A DNA stretch of 64,000 nucleotides from Burkholderia sp. MS389 (lineage in GTDB: Bacteria > Pseudomonadota > Gammaproteobacteria > Burkholderiales > Burkholderiaceae): contig NZ_CP045994.1 in the NCBI RefSeq assembly GCF_016899425.1, positions 1 through 64,000 on the forward strand. The letters are read 5' to 3'. Both the position numbers and the translations under genes were made by a program. The notes beneath the pieces are model-generated. The model saw nothing but the letters and a program-made list of their open reading frames with translations. It was not told the origin of the DNA and did no database searches. Of this stretch, positions 38,702 through 51,293 are shown piece after piece (position 1 is the first letter of the stretch; each line of letters begins with the position of its first letter).

Positions 38702-38836
38702 TTAGATGGCGAGGCGCTTGCGGCCCTTCGCGCGGCGAGCGTTGATGACCTTGCGGCCACCTGCCGTCTTCATGCGGACACGGAAGCCATGGGTGCGCTT
38801 GCGGCGCGTCACGGACGGTTGGTAAGTACGTTTCAT
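38702..38836 (-). CDS. rpmH: 50S ribosomal protein L34
   Basis: A 44-residue very basic protein: [19 protein letters not shown], then [17 protein letters not shown]. Full family length. It is the first leftward gene from the origin, with a strong promoter at 38952-38980. Confidence 0.98.
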
Positions 38837-38951
38837 GATGTTCTCACTTGTTCGAGAATGTCGAAATTCAGGGGACCGCGTGCCCTTAACCGGAGGCATT
38901 CGGGCGAACGCAATCGCCGGGAATACAGGATTGGTTTTCGCGGAACCCGTT

Positions 38952-38980
38952 ATTTAAACCGTTTTTCCGTTGACGGTCAA
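38952..38980 (-). promoter_or_regulatory. rpmH operon promoter
   Basis: Minus-strand -35 TTGACC (38975-38980) and -10 TTAAAT (38952-38957) with a 17-bp spacer, 115 bp upstream of the rpmH ATG. Confidence 0.65.
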
Positions 38981-39046
38981 TACTTTACGAGTCGCTCGCC
39001 TGTGCCGGGCCGCTCCGATCCGGCCCCGCGACCCACAAACCCAGCC

Positions 39047-39055
39047 TGTGGATAA
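39047..39055 (-). promoter_or_regulatory. Consensus DnaA box
   Basis: TGTGGATAA on the plus strand is the exact complement of TTATCCACA. It lies 26 bp before a possible -10 (TAGAAT, 39081) of dnaA, a position suited to autoregulation. Confidence 0.8.
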
Positions 39056-39257
39056 GTCCCGCTGTGGCCGCGTTTGGCGTTAGAATCTCGCCTTATCTCC
39101 AAGAATCCCGCACGCCGCTTCGGCTCGCGCCTGCCCCTCCACGACTGTGACGCAGGCGTCCGAGGCACGCTCGCACGACCGCTTCGGGCCTTGTTGCGCG
39201 ACCGCGACAAGGGCGCCGGCGAGCCGCGCTGTGCACGCAAAAAACGACAGTTACTTG

Positions 39258-40835
39258 ATGAACGATTTCTGGCAACACTGTTCCGCACTGCTGGAGCGCG
39301 AGCTGACGCCCCAGCAGTACGTGACGTGGATCAAACCCTTGGCCCCGGTGGCCTTCGATGCGTCGGCGAACACGCTGTCCATCGCCGCGCCGAACCGCTT
39401 CAAGCTGGACTGGGTCAAGAGCCAGTTTTCGGGCCGGATCTCCGATCTGGCCCGGGATTTCTGGAATGCGCCGATCGAAGTCCAGTTCGTCCTCGATCCG
39501 AAGGCCGGCATGCGCAGCGCCCCCGCGGGCGTCGCGCCGGCCGCCCCGCGTGCGCCGCTGGCCCCGAGCGGCCCGGCGGCGACGGTCGCCGCGATCGCCG
39601 CCAACCTGACCGCGAATGCTTCCGCTGCGCCCGCCGCGCCGGCCGACGTGCCGATGACGCCGTCGGCGGCCGCCGCGCACCACCTGAACGCCGACGACGC
39701 CGACATCGACCTGCCGAGCCTGCCCGCACACGAAGCGGCAGCCGGCCGCCGCACGTGGCGCCCGGGCCCAGGCGCCGCACCCGCGAACGGCGGCGAAGCC
39801 GATTCGATGTACGAACGTTCGAAGCTGAACCCGGTGCTCACGTTCGACAATTTCGTGACCGGCAAGGCGAACCAGCTCGCGCGCGCCGCCGCGATCCAGG
39901 TCGCGGACAACCCGGGCATCTCGTACAACCCGCTGTTCCTGTACGGCGGCGTCGGCCTCGGCAAGACCCACCTGATCCACGCGATCGGCAACCAACTGCT
40001 GCTCGACAAGGCCGGCGCGCGAATCCGCTACATCCACGCCGAGCAATACGTATCGGACGTGGTGAAGGCGTACCAGCGCAAGGCGTTCGACGACTTCAAG
40101 CGCTACTACCATTCGCTCGACCTGCTGCTGATCGACGATATCCAGTTCTTCTCCGGCAAGTCGCGCACGCAAGAGGAATTCTTCTACGCGTTCGAAGCGC
40201 TGGTCGCGAACAAGGCGCAGGTGATCATCACCAGCGACACGTATCCGAAGGAAATCTCGGGCATCGACGATCGCCTGATCTCGCGCTTCGACTCGGGCCT
40301 CACCGTCGCGATCGAGCCGCCCGAGCTCGAAATGCGCGTCGCGATCCTGATGCGCAAGGCGCAGTCGGAGGGCGTGAACCTGTCGGAAGACGTCGCGTTC
40401 TTCGTCGCGAAGCATCTGCGCTCGAACGTGCGCGAGCTCGAAGGCGCGCTGCGCAAGATCCTCGCGTATTCGAAGTTCCACGGCCGCGAGATCTCGATCG
40501 AGCTGACCAAGGAAGCGCTGAAGGACCTGCTGACCGTGCAGAACCGGCAGATTTCGGTCGAGAACATCCAGAAGACCGTCGCCGACTTCTACAACATCAA
40601 GGTCGCCGACATGTACTCGAAGAAGCGCCCTGCGAACATCGCGCGGCCGCGGCAGATTGCGATGTACCTGGCGAAGGAACTCACGCAGAAGAGCCTGCCG
40701 GAAATCGGCGAGCTGTTCGGCGGGCGCGATCACACCACCGTGCTGCACGCGGTGCGCAAGATCGCCGACGAGCGCAGCAAGGACGCGCAGCTCAACCACG
40801 AGCTGCACGTGCTGGAACAGACGCTGAAGGGCTGA
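39258..40835 (+). CDS. dnaA: Chromosomal replication initiator protein DnaA
   Basis: A 525-residue initiator ATPase. Domain I begins [21 protein letters not shown]; domain II is a long Ala/Pro-rich linker (about residues 90-185); domain III has Walker [11 protein letters not shown] (about 230) and Walker [10 protein letters not shown]; domain IV ends with the DnaA-box-binding signature [15 protein letters not shown]. The ATG at 39258 is the conserved start; an in-frame ATG at 39147 lies in the control region. It leads the dnaA-dnaN-gyrB block. Confidence 0.98.
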   Translation: MNDFWQHCSALLERELTPQQYVTWIKPLAPVAFDASANTLSIAAPNRFKLDWVKSQFSGRISDLARDFWNAPIEVQFVLDPKAGMRSAPAGVAPAAPRAPLAPSGPAATVAAIAANLTANASAAPAAPADVPMTPSAAAAHHLNADDADIDLPSLPAHEAAAGRRTWRPGPGAAPANGGEADSMYERSKLNPVLTFDNFVTGKANQLARAAAIQVADNPGISYNPLFLYGGVGLGKTHLIHAIGNQLLLDKAGARIRYIHAEQYVSDVVKAYQRKAFDDFKRYYHSLDLLLIDDIQFFSGKSRTQEEFFYAFEALVANKAQVIITSDTYPKEISGIDDRLISRFDSGLTVAIEPPELEMRVAILMRKAQSEGVNLSEDVAFFVAKHLRSNVRELEGALRKILAYSKFHGREISIELTKEALKDLLTVQNRQISVENIQKTVADFYNIKVADMYSKKRPANIARPRQIAMYLAKELTQKSLPEIGELFGGRDHTTVLHAVRKIADERSKDAQLNHELHVLEQTLKG

Positions 40836-40865
40836 GCGCGCGCACCGCGCTTGATAATTCGGCCT

Positions 40866-40888
40866 CCGCCCCAATTTAAGGGGGGCGG
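40866..40888 (+). terminator. GC-rich hairpin in the dnaA-dnaN gap
   Basis: CCGCCCC (40866-40872) pairs with GGGGCGG (40882-40888), followed by TTCGGTTTT. It may act as a partial terminator or attenuator between dnaA and dnaN. Confidence 0.45.
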
Positions 40889-41005
40889 TTCGGTTTTGAG
40901 GCACAATACTGGTTTGACCGCCCCGGTGGTGGCGGGCCAAGAGCCCGGCCGGCGGGGCGCTGCGAGGCTGCTGCGCTGCAGGCCGTTACTCAACGAAGGA
41001 ACTCT

Positions 41006-44778
<3,773 letters not shown>

Positions 44779-45059
44779 TCATACAATATTGCAGGGAAAC
44801 GGAATTCGTTGTACTAGCGCCAAGTTGGCTGGACTTGAATGCACGGAAATGATTAGATTTTCGTGCTTGTCATCAGACAGCACCCAGCGATAGGTCCGCT
44901 TCGCATGTTTTGAGGGTGCGATTCGGTTGTGGTTGGCTCGAATTGTCCGATTGCGGAACTCGAAGGGTTACAGACGAAAAGCCTGTAACCCTCTTTCGCA
45001 TTTGGGGCGAGGCGCAATATCGCGATGGAGGTGGGTTCTGTCAACCTTGCGGAGGAGCA
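44779..45059. other. gyrB downstream region with a terminator-like hairpin
   Basis: These 281 bp mark the left edge of the accessory island. The hairpin AGGGTTACAG / CTGTAACCCT (44964-44992), followed by CTTT, could terminate transcription. I see no gene. Confidence 0.4.
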
Positions 45060-45287
45060 TCAGGTGCGCGCGTGCCCTGGATCATAGGAAGCAGTAAGCT
45101 CACGCCGGTGCCGCTGCACCGCGCGAGAAAATCCCCTGCCGCGCGCATAGGCACGCCGCGCGTGCGGATTGCGGATCGCCGAGGCGAAGAACTTCAGAAA
45201 GCTGATGCTAGCCCGTTCGCCGGCCGACGCCACCAGCGCCGGTACTGTCGCGCCGGTCGGAAGGGCAAGGGCTGTATTAGCCACCAA
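45060..45287 (-). pseudogene. Tyrosine recombinase/integrase, truncated and frameshifted N-terminus
   Basis: The frame (GTG at 45284 or TTG at 45287) reads like the N-terminal SAM-like domain of phage integrases: LPTGATVPALVASAGERAS, then FLKFFASAIRNPHARRAYARG. After ARG the family pattern continues in another frame as GDFLARCSGTGVSL, showing a frameshift; then homology ends and no catalytic domain follows. It lies directly after the DUF2513 pseudogene, on the same strand. Confidence 0.7.
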
Positions 45288-45672
45288 TCAGCCCTTGATC
45301 TTGCCTTCGAGACAGCCTTTCGCAGCAGACACGAGCAGATCCACCGTAAGACCACCGGCCACCGATGCGGCCTTCTGGGTCCGGTCCCATACATTCGGGC
45401 TGCGCATGGCATCGAGAAATCATGACCCGCCCAGGTCGGGCTGCAAAAGCCCAGCCTAGGGCCGAATCCGGGAGCCGACATGCCGAAGTCCAGTCCTCAC
45501 GCATGGATGAAACGGGCCTGCTCCAGCAGCGACAGGTGATAGTCGATCTGTTCGGCCGTGTAGTCTTCGACGCTTACCTTGGTGCGTCAACCACCACCAT
45601 TCCGGCGGTCGGCACTGGCAGCGCCTCCCGCTTCAGCATCAGCTCACGGATCAGGTCCATGTCACGCGTCAT
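45288..45672 (-). pseudogene. DUF2513 domain protein, frameshifted
   Basis: The start MTRDMDLIRELMLKREA is the hallmark N-terminus of phage/mobile-element DUF2513 proteins. That frame stops at 45574. The family sequence resumes in a second frame (VEDYTAEQIDYHLSLLEQA, then a TGA and LDFGMSAPGFGP, WAGHDF) and again in a third (LDAMRSPNVWDRTQKAA to the stop at 45288). At least two frameshifts and one stop are needed to reconstruct the protein, so the gene is dead. The ATG overlaps the stop of the preceding pseudogene by 4 bp. Confidence 0.8.
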
Positions 45673-45974
45673 CGCAGCATCTCCGGCGCCGGAAAGTCTT
45701 GGCGCCCTGTGTACATCACATACCCTGTGTAATTCGTATAGCGAACATAGCCTGTTCGGCGACCCTGTGGCGTGAAGGCGTCCCTCCGCCATCCGCTTTT
45801 AGCTCGGTTGGTGATGAGTCGGTTGCCGTTCCTGACTTCGCCGAGATAGGCGCCGTTCCGGTCAGACACCTCGTCCCCGACAAAACGCCAGACATGGCGA
45901 CGATCATGCGTTCACAGGTTGTCGCCGTCCCGATAGCCAAAGCAGGTCCCGCCCCACGTCCACAGCCAGCTCAT
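45669..45974 (-). pseudogene. 4-fold beta-flower-type small protein with an in-frame TGA
   Basis: From an ATG at 45974 behind GGGAGG the frame reads MSWLWTWGGTCFGYRDGDN, Leu, TGA (45912-45914), then THDRRHVWRFVGDE, GAYLGEVRNGNRLIT and a Tyr-rich repeated end GYVRYTNYTGYVMYTG. The interrupted position matches a Trp in relatives as I remember them (DLWTHDGRHVG), so TGG to TGA is the likely mutation. Translation could restart after it. Family naming is from memory. Confidence 0.65.
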
Positions 45975-45991
45975 ATTGCCTCCCTCATATA

Positions 45992-46013
45992 TTTGATAAA
46001 GCACAGTATCAAA
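45992..46013. repeat. 22-bp palindrome upstream of the decayed element
   Basis: TTTGATA (45992-45998) and TATCAAA (46007-46013) flank an 8-bp spacer, 18 bp upstream of the beta-flower pseudogene ATG. It resembles an operator. Confidence 0.5.
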
Positions 46014-46330
46014 TACAGAGCACGATAAAGGGTCTGATCACTAAACGTCAACGTCTCGTCATGCTTCGGGCTAGGCGACGTCGACCGTACTCACCCATTG
46101 TCGTATAAGATCGCGTTATGCTGAACGATTCGATTGTCTTCAACCGCAACCCATATTCGAGGGCCATACGCGTACCGGCACTACCGGGCACTGCAACATA
46201 GGACAACGGCATTGCGCCTAGATTGAACCTTGCCGAGTGCATTGCTCTTATCGAAATCGAACGACCGCGGTTGGTAACGTATCCAGCCACGCTACCGAGC
46301 AATTCCTGAGCGATAACCTACCAAAAAGAT
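46014..46330. other. Gap upstream of the kinase operon
   Basis: A 317-bp stretch that must hold the promoter of the plus-strand operon at 46331. A minus-strand frame (46048-46302, TTG start) has no domain I recognise and may be debris. Confidence 0.3.
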
Positions 46331-48463
46331 ATGAAACACTCCTTTCAGGCGAGAGCGCATGTCCTGAAGCTGCTGGGCGACGAACTAATCGGCGATGATC
46401 GTCTAGCGGTCTTCGAACTGGTCAAGAACGCGTACGATGCAGATGCGACCAACGTCCAAGTTACCGTAGATCTCAACGCGCAGGAACCTTATATATCTGT
46501 TGAGGACGACGGTACGGGTATGGATAGAGACACGATCGTTACCAAATGGCTCGAAATCGGAACCCCGTCCAAGCGCGGCGCAAACAAAGTAGTCAGCAAG
46601 CGCTTCTTGCGCTATCCACTTGGAGAAAAGGGAGTCGGCCGCCTCGCGGCGCATAAACTCGGAACTCAGCAGCGTTTGTTATCCCGCGCCGAAAATAAAA
46701 GAGAATGCTTCGTTAAGGTCGATTGGAGTGAAAATCTGTCCGGGGACAAGAGAATCGACGAAACCTCAGTGGATATCCGTGAGCTTTCGCAGCCTCTCAA
46801 ATATAAGAAAAATCGTACCGGAACGTGCCTTAAAATAACCCAACTCGAGAGAGCCGAGTGGACAAGAAGAGATATTCGGTCATTAAAAAAACTAATATCC
46901 ACTCTCGTTAGCCCCTTTTCGTCTGTGGATAGTTTTTCGGTGAAACTCAACGTGCCGGGAAGAGAATCCTGGCTCAATGACATTTTTGATGTTGGCGACA
47001 TTCTAGATAATGCAATCTGGAAATTTAGCTTTTCTATTGTAAACGCCAAAATAAGCTGGAAATATGAATTTAGTCCTCCCAGCATGTCCGGCGTGGAAAA
47101 ACGGGTTACATCAAAAGATGACGACTCACTTCGCCTGATCGAGTTAACCGCAGAAGACAGGAAGCGGCTCGATCGAGACGACGAGAGTATTTCACTCATT
47201 AGCTCCGATCTAAATGGCATAGGCGATATTACTGGACATTTTTTTGTGTACTATCGCCGAGCCGATCTGATGAAAAAAATTGGGAATACTCAGCAACTGA
47301 AAGAATATTTGGACGAACAAACCGGGGTACGTGTATACCGCGATGGCATTCGCGTATATAACTACGGTGAGGCAGGCGACGACTGGCTTGGATTGAACGT
47401 TCGACGGATCAATCGCCCCGCGGAGCGCATGGCAACCAACTCAGTGATTGCAGCAATCAATCTCAAGCTAACGGACAGCGGTCAACTCAAAGAGAAAACA
47501 AATCGGGAAGGATTTGATGAAAATTCTGCATTCCTGAGGTTTAGGCACATCATCCAAAGCGTCGTCGAGTTACTTGATATTACACGACAGGATGATCGCC
47601 GCCAACTTGACGCTGCACTTAAAGGGAAAGGCGAGGCCACGCCACATCCCGAGTCATTCGAACATGCGGTCGATATTGTCAAAAAAGCGATTAAAGATAA
47701 AGGGCTTGAAGGCGAACTTAAGCCACACATTGACACGATCGAAAGAGAATATAAACAGGTTCGCAGTGTAATGGTGAGCTCAGGTCTTGCCGGACTTAAC
47801 TTGGCCACGATTTTCCATGAAGTCGAGCGAGAAATTGGTGCAATAAATAAGGGGATTGAAAACAACGAGTCGTTGGACTCGCTCAAGAAGCGCACCGGGC
47901 ATTTGGTGAGCCTCTTGGATGGCTTTGCGCCGCTTTTGAAGCGCAATAGCCAGAAGCGGGCGACCGCATATTCACTCGTAGATCGAGCGTTTACTCTCAC
48001 TAAATCACGGCTCGCACACCATAAAATACATTTCTCGTCGCCGTTACTTTCCGGAGAGGTCGATGACTTCGCAACAGAGTGCCCGCCTAATCTAGTGATC
48101 GGCGCACTTAGAAATTTGATCGACAACGCTATCTATTGGGCTCGGGCTCGTGCCGAAGAAGATCCTTCGGATTCTCGTCCACCTTTTATATACATAACAG
48201 CATTCGCGGATTCGGCGGAAAGCCATGCAATAGCGGTCGTCGACAACGGCCCGGGATTCGAGCTCCCAGTTGATATGGCCACCCAGCCCTTTGAAACCAC
48301 GAAGCCCGGCGGCATGGGACTCGGCCTGTACTTTACAAACCTTGTGATGGAATCAATTGGCGGCTCTTTTTCTGTCATGTCTGCTGAGGAATTGCGTGAT
48401 TTCATTCAAATTCCCACACCACTCGATGGGGCAGCTGCAATTCTAAAATTCAAAAACAAATGA
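46331..48463 (+). CDS. Hsp90-like ATPase fused to a histidine-kinase core
   Basis: A 710-residue soluble protein with two GHKL ATP sites. The N-terminal one is Hsp90/MutL-like: VFELVKNAYDADATN (Glu29, Asn33), EDDGTGMD (Asp60), and lid GEKGVGR (98-104). The C-terminal quarter is histidine-kinase-like: FHEVEREIGAI with a candidate phospho-acceptor His496, N-box ALRNLIDNAIYWA (about 595), VVDNGPGFE (about 637) and GGMGLGLYFTN (about 660). No membrane segment or PAS/GAF sensor is visible, so the Hsp90-like module and middle region may sense the signal. It overlaps the next gene by 4 bp (ATGA). Codon use is lower in GC than the core genome. I know no characterised homologue. Confidence 0.8.
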   Translation: MKHSFQARAHVLKLLGDELIGDDRLAVFELVKNAYDADATNVQVTVDLNAQEPYISVEDDGTGMDRDTIVTKWLEIGTPSKRGANKVVSKRFLRYPLGEKGVGRLAAHKLGTQQRLLSRAENKRECFVKVDWSENLSGDKRIDETSVDIRELSQPLKYKKNRTGTCLKITQLERAEWTRRDIRSLKKLISTLVSPFSSVDSFSVKLNVPGRESWLNDIFDVGDILDNAIWKFSFSIVNAKISWKYEFSPPSMSGVEKRVTSKDDDSLRLIELTAEDRKRLDRDDESISLISSDLNGIGDITGHFFVYYRRADLMKKIGNTQQLKEYLDEQTGVRVYRDGIRVYNYGEAGDDWLGLNVRRINRPAERMATNSVIAAINLKLTDSGQLKEKTNREGFDENSAFLRFRHIIQSVVELLDITRQDDRRQLDAALKGKGEATPHPESFEHAVDIVKKAIKDKGLEGELKPHIDTIEREYKQVRSVMVSSGLAGLNLATIFHEVEREIGAINKGIENNESLDSLKKRTGHLVSLLDGFAPLLKRNSQKRATAYSLVDRAFTLTKSRLAHHKIHFSSPLLSGEVDDFATECPPNLVIGALRNLIDNAIYWARARAEEDPSDSRPPFIYITAFADSAESHAIAVVDNGPGFELPVDMATQPFETTKPGGMGLGLYFTNLVMESIGGSFSVMSAEELRDFIQIPTPLDGAAAILKFKNK

Positions 48464-49869
48464 CCACTTCTTTGGGCCTCATTCGAACAGTAATCGTTGA
48501 CAACGATGAAACTGAACTTCAGGAGTTAGTGACAGGTATGCATGAGGCGCATATCCCAGTCCTGCCGTTACGGTATTCTGTCGACGCGGGCGTGATCGGG
48601 GTGCCTGACCACAAGTCGTTATGCATTCGGTTACTCTTCGTGGACATGAATCTTGCCGATTCATCTGCACCGTCGCCGAAAGACATAGCACCTACCATCG
48701 CAGAAGTTATCTCAGCAGTTGTTCCACTAGATAACGGACCATACGCTCTTATATTCTGGTCCAAACACCGGTATCTTGTAGACGAAGTTCTTCAGATCCT
48801 AGGAGAGCGTCACGCCGAAATTCCGACGCCGATCGTGGTCAGCGCTCTGGACAAGAACGATTTCAAGATGCCGGAGTCTGCCGATGCCCGCAAAGCCTGG
48901 CTAGAAGGTTTGCGAAATGGCATCGACAGTGTCGTTCAGACATCGCCTCAGTTGACGGCGCTGATGGCGTGGGAACGCGAAATCGGAAGGGCAGCGTCAG
49001 CTACGCTTCATGCGTTAACGAAAGTTCTGTCTCCTTCGATACCTTGGGATATTGCTAAGCATGCGGATAACCTGAGTGCGGTCCTCGGACGGATCGCCCA
49101 GGAGGCGACTGGAAGAAAGAATGCGGCAGACCGACCCGATGAAGCTATCCATCTCGGGCTTCAGCCAATGCTCGTGGATAATCTCGAGCGCAGCTCAGCT
49201 ACGGCCGACGGAATACGCGAAATGTGGATGGCGACAATGCCACAAGTCAAATCAAATAGTCCAATCGCCTTTGGCGAAAACGGTGCTGATAGACGACTAA
49301 ATGCGTTTTATTGCGTGTCGGAGATTACGGCGCAAATCGAAAAGACAGATCGCGGTGCATTTGTCGCGATTTCCAATGACCATCTCAGCGACGATTGTTT
49401 CAAGTCACATTTCGGAAAAACAGTAGCGGAACTATCTGAAGAATTCGTCGACGTCTCGGACCTCACTAGAATCCAAAAGAGTGAAATCAGAAAATCCGTT
49501 AAATGGGGTTTTATTGAGATAAGTGCGGATTGCGATCACGCACAGAGAAAGTCGAGGCTATACCGATACGTCTTGGCGGCACTTGTGCCGAACGACAGAG
49601 AAGACAACACCAAATTTAAGGGAATGGACGGCGCCATAACGGACAGGCGTCATAACGCTATTTACCGAATGCCAGAAATCGAACTGGCAGATGGAAAACC
49701 GTTGGTATTATTCGCAAACTTCCGGTACTTGCTCGGACTTCCGGCGAAGGCGAGCATACTAGGTGATGTAGTGCTCCGGATACGCAGCGGGATCCTCGCG
49801 GAGCTGATTCATAACTACTCTCGGTACGTCGCCCGCCCGGGTGTCGTTAGTTTTTCTAATGAATCGTGA
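48460..49869 (+). CDS. Receiver-domain protein with a large uncharacterised C-terminal domain
   Basis: A 469-residue protein translationally coupled to the kinase-like gene. Residues 8-135 look like a response-regulator receiver: IRTVIVDNDE (acidic Asp14/Asp16), LLFVDMNL (acceptor Asp62), ALIFWSK (Ser101 at the Thr/Ser position) and VVSALDKND (Lys132). The remaining 330 residues match no output domain I know: no HTH, HD, GGDEF or obvious nuclease motif; mixed alpha/beta with AFVAISNDH and SADCDHAQRKS. It may be the effector of the pair. Asn15 replaces one acidic residue of the usual DD pair. Confidence 0.7.
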   Translation: MTTSLGLIRTVIVDNDETELQELVTGMHEAHIPVLPLRYSVDAGVIGVPDHKSLCIRLLFVDMNLADSSAPSPKDIAPTIAEVISAVVPLDNGPYALIFWSKHRYLVDEVLQILGERHAEIPTPIVVSALDKNDFKMPESADARKAWLEGLRNGIDSVVQTSPQLTALMAWEREIGRAASATLHALTKVLSPSIPWDIAKHADNLSAVLGRIAQEATGRKNAADRPDEAIHLGLQPMLVDNLERSSATADGIREMWMATMPQVKSNSPIAFGENGADRRLNAFYCVSEITAQIEKTDRGAFVAISNDHLSDDCFKSHFGKTVAELSEEFVDVSDLTRIQKSEIRKSVKWGFIEISADCDHAQRKSRLYRYVLAALVPNDREDNTKFKGMDGAITDRRHNAIYRMPEIELADGKPLVLFANFRYLLGLPAKASILGDVVLRIRSGILAELIHNYSRYVARPGVVSFSNES

Positions 49870-49944
49870 GAACCTCCATCGAATCATGTCGCCCTGACCG
49901 GGGAGGGGCGACAATCCACGAAAATAGCAAATTGCCGGCCTGCA

Positions 49945-50964
49945 TCATTTCAAATCATGCCTAGCATCCCCGGAGGCATCATTTGACATACGTTTTTGGA
50001 AAAGCTCCCATCGAAGGCCAAGCGCAGTGCGGTCGGGCCCATTGACTCCGTTCGTGAAGAGTGGTTCTCCATGAAAATGGCCGTAGCCCATCTCGTGTAA
50101 GGCGGGATGAATCGCCACGGTCAGGGTGATTGGGTGGACCGCTAACAGCCAAAGGTCGAACAGGGTGTGAAGATCGCTACGTAGCAGCAGCCCGTTGTGC
50201 GCACCATTATCGTTCGATTTCGCATAAGGCATGATGTGTGCCGCCTCGAGGAGGCCGGGAAATGCACATCGGCTGATTTGACATGTGTTTCCATACTGTC
50301 GAATTAGCCGATTTCGGAATTGAGCTTGTCCGCGTCGCAAGCTCACTTCGCGCACAATTCGTCGGCGCGTCTCGATTATCGATTCTGCTATTTCGTCATC
50401 GGCGTCAGCGACGTCTTCCGGCGTGATCGCACCCGCATAATCAACAATAAGCTGTCGACCACGCGCGTCATCCAAAAATAGGTGTTCGATCTTTGCAAGG
50501 TCGAGCTCCTTTATGGACATCTGGTCGCTGGGGCGTAAGACGGCGTCGTTGACGTCCCGCAACGTCAGCAATCGCGGCGCAGGACCAACGGTTTTAGCGT
50601 AGCGCGCCTCGAATGTCTTGACGCGAATCGCTTCCCGCGTCGGAGTGTCGAAGGCATGCCGTTCGCGGCACGCCCATCGCGGGAGCATTGTTATTCGCTC
50701 CTTGATTTGGCTCGTACCGCAAGTTGGACATCGCAACCGTTCTTTCTCGCCATCGCCGGACACAATGCGCTCAATTCTCGCAATGCCTAGAATAATCGTC
50801 CTCGAGCGTAAGATTATTATGTCCCCCTCCGACACCTGACGGTGATTTGGAACGTTGCTGTCGTAACGGTAAACCGATAACGGATCGTCAATGTATCCGG
50901 AATTTCCACCGTATTGACGCGCCCCATCAATGGTTAGAAACGACCATGCTCGCGGAGTACTCAC
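49945..50964 (-). CDS. HNH endonuclease with an N-terminal recognition-like domain and zinc motif
   Basis: A 339-residue protein. The C-terminal half is an HNH nuclease: CQISRCAFPGLLEAAHIMPYA, then NGLLLRSDLHTLFD. Residues 1-75 (SFLTIDGARQYGG, NVPNHRQVSEGDIIIL) resemble ASCH/EVE-like base-binding modules of modification-dependent restriction enzymes. A Cys/His cluster (RCPTCG, then WACRERHAF) at about residues 77-105 may bind zinc. It may cut modified foreign DNA. It converges with the kinase/receiver operon, so it is probably separately expressed. Confidence 0.75.
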   Translation of the reverse strand: MSTPRAWSFLTIDGARQYGGNSGYIDDPLSVYRYDSNVPNHRQVSEGDIIILRSRTIILGIARIERIVSGDGEKERLRCPTCGTSQIKERITMLPRWACRERHAFDTPTREAIRVKTFEARYAKTVGPAPRLLTLRDVNDAVLRPSDQMSIKELDLAKIEHLFLDDARGRQLIVDYAGAITPEDVADADDEIAESIIETRRRIVREVSLRRGQAQFRNRLIRQYGNTCQISRCAFPGLLEAAHIMPYAKSNDNGAHNGLLLRSDLHTLFDLWLLAVHPITLTVAIHPALHEMGYGHFHGEPLFTNGVNGPDRTALGLRWELFQKRMSNDASGDARHDLK

Positions 50965-51293
50965 GTTTCCCCCCTGATAGTTGAAAGATTATTTTATATA
51001 TGCTGGTTTCGCCGGATATTTCTTTCAGTTCGCCACCAACGCTCTTCATCATAACGCAACGCCGAAGAGCCTTGACCTCGATTACCTCTGAACGAACGGC
51101 TGCATCCTTGTGGCATTTTCCTTGTTGTTCTCCGACCTCGTTTAAAGTGATTCAGCGACTATATTTTCTCCGGAAGCGCAAAGCAACATGCGGATAGATC
51201 GATTCCGGCCAACGTGTGGACGACGGAGCGATCGAATACCTAGGCCGCCTTCCGGTGCACAATTTCCAGAGAGGTCGTAACTGATTGATGCGC
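50965..51293. other. Gap between the HNH and EcoRII-type genes
   Basis: A 329-bp stretch of moderate GC. It must hold the HNH-gene promoter (AT-rich near 50985-51000). Every frame on both strands is short; I see no gene and no controller-protein gene. Confidence 0.3.

Larger units (their letters stand above)
38837..39257. other. Candidate chromosome-1 origin / rpmH-dnaA divergent regulatory region
   Basis: This 421-bp gap separates leftward rpmH from rightward dnaA, the usual origin-proximal arrangement in many bacteria. It contains one consensus DnaA box (39047-39055), an AT-rich patch (38947-38990) in otherwise GC-rich DNA, the rpmH promoter, and a candidate dnaA -10 TAGAAT at 39081-39086. 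With one clear DnaA box, the sequence supports a dnaA control region better than a complete oriC. Confidence 0.5.

Noticed and set aside
39090..39098. Second DnaA-box-like site TTATCTCCA before dnaA
   Set aside because: Differs from the consensus at two central positions; not enough to call.
46048..46302. Minus-strand 84-codon frame with TTG start before the kinase operon
   Set aside because: No recognisable domain and it would cover the expected promoter of the kinase gene; perhaps debris of the decayed element.
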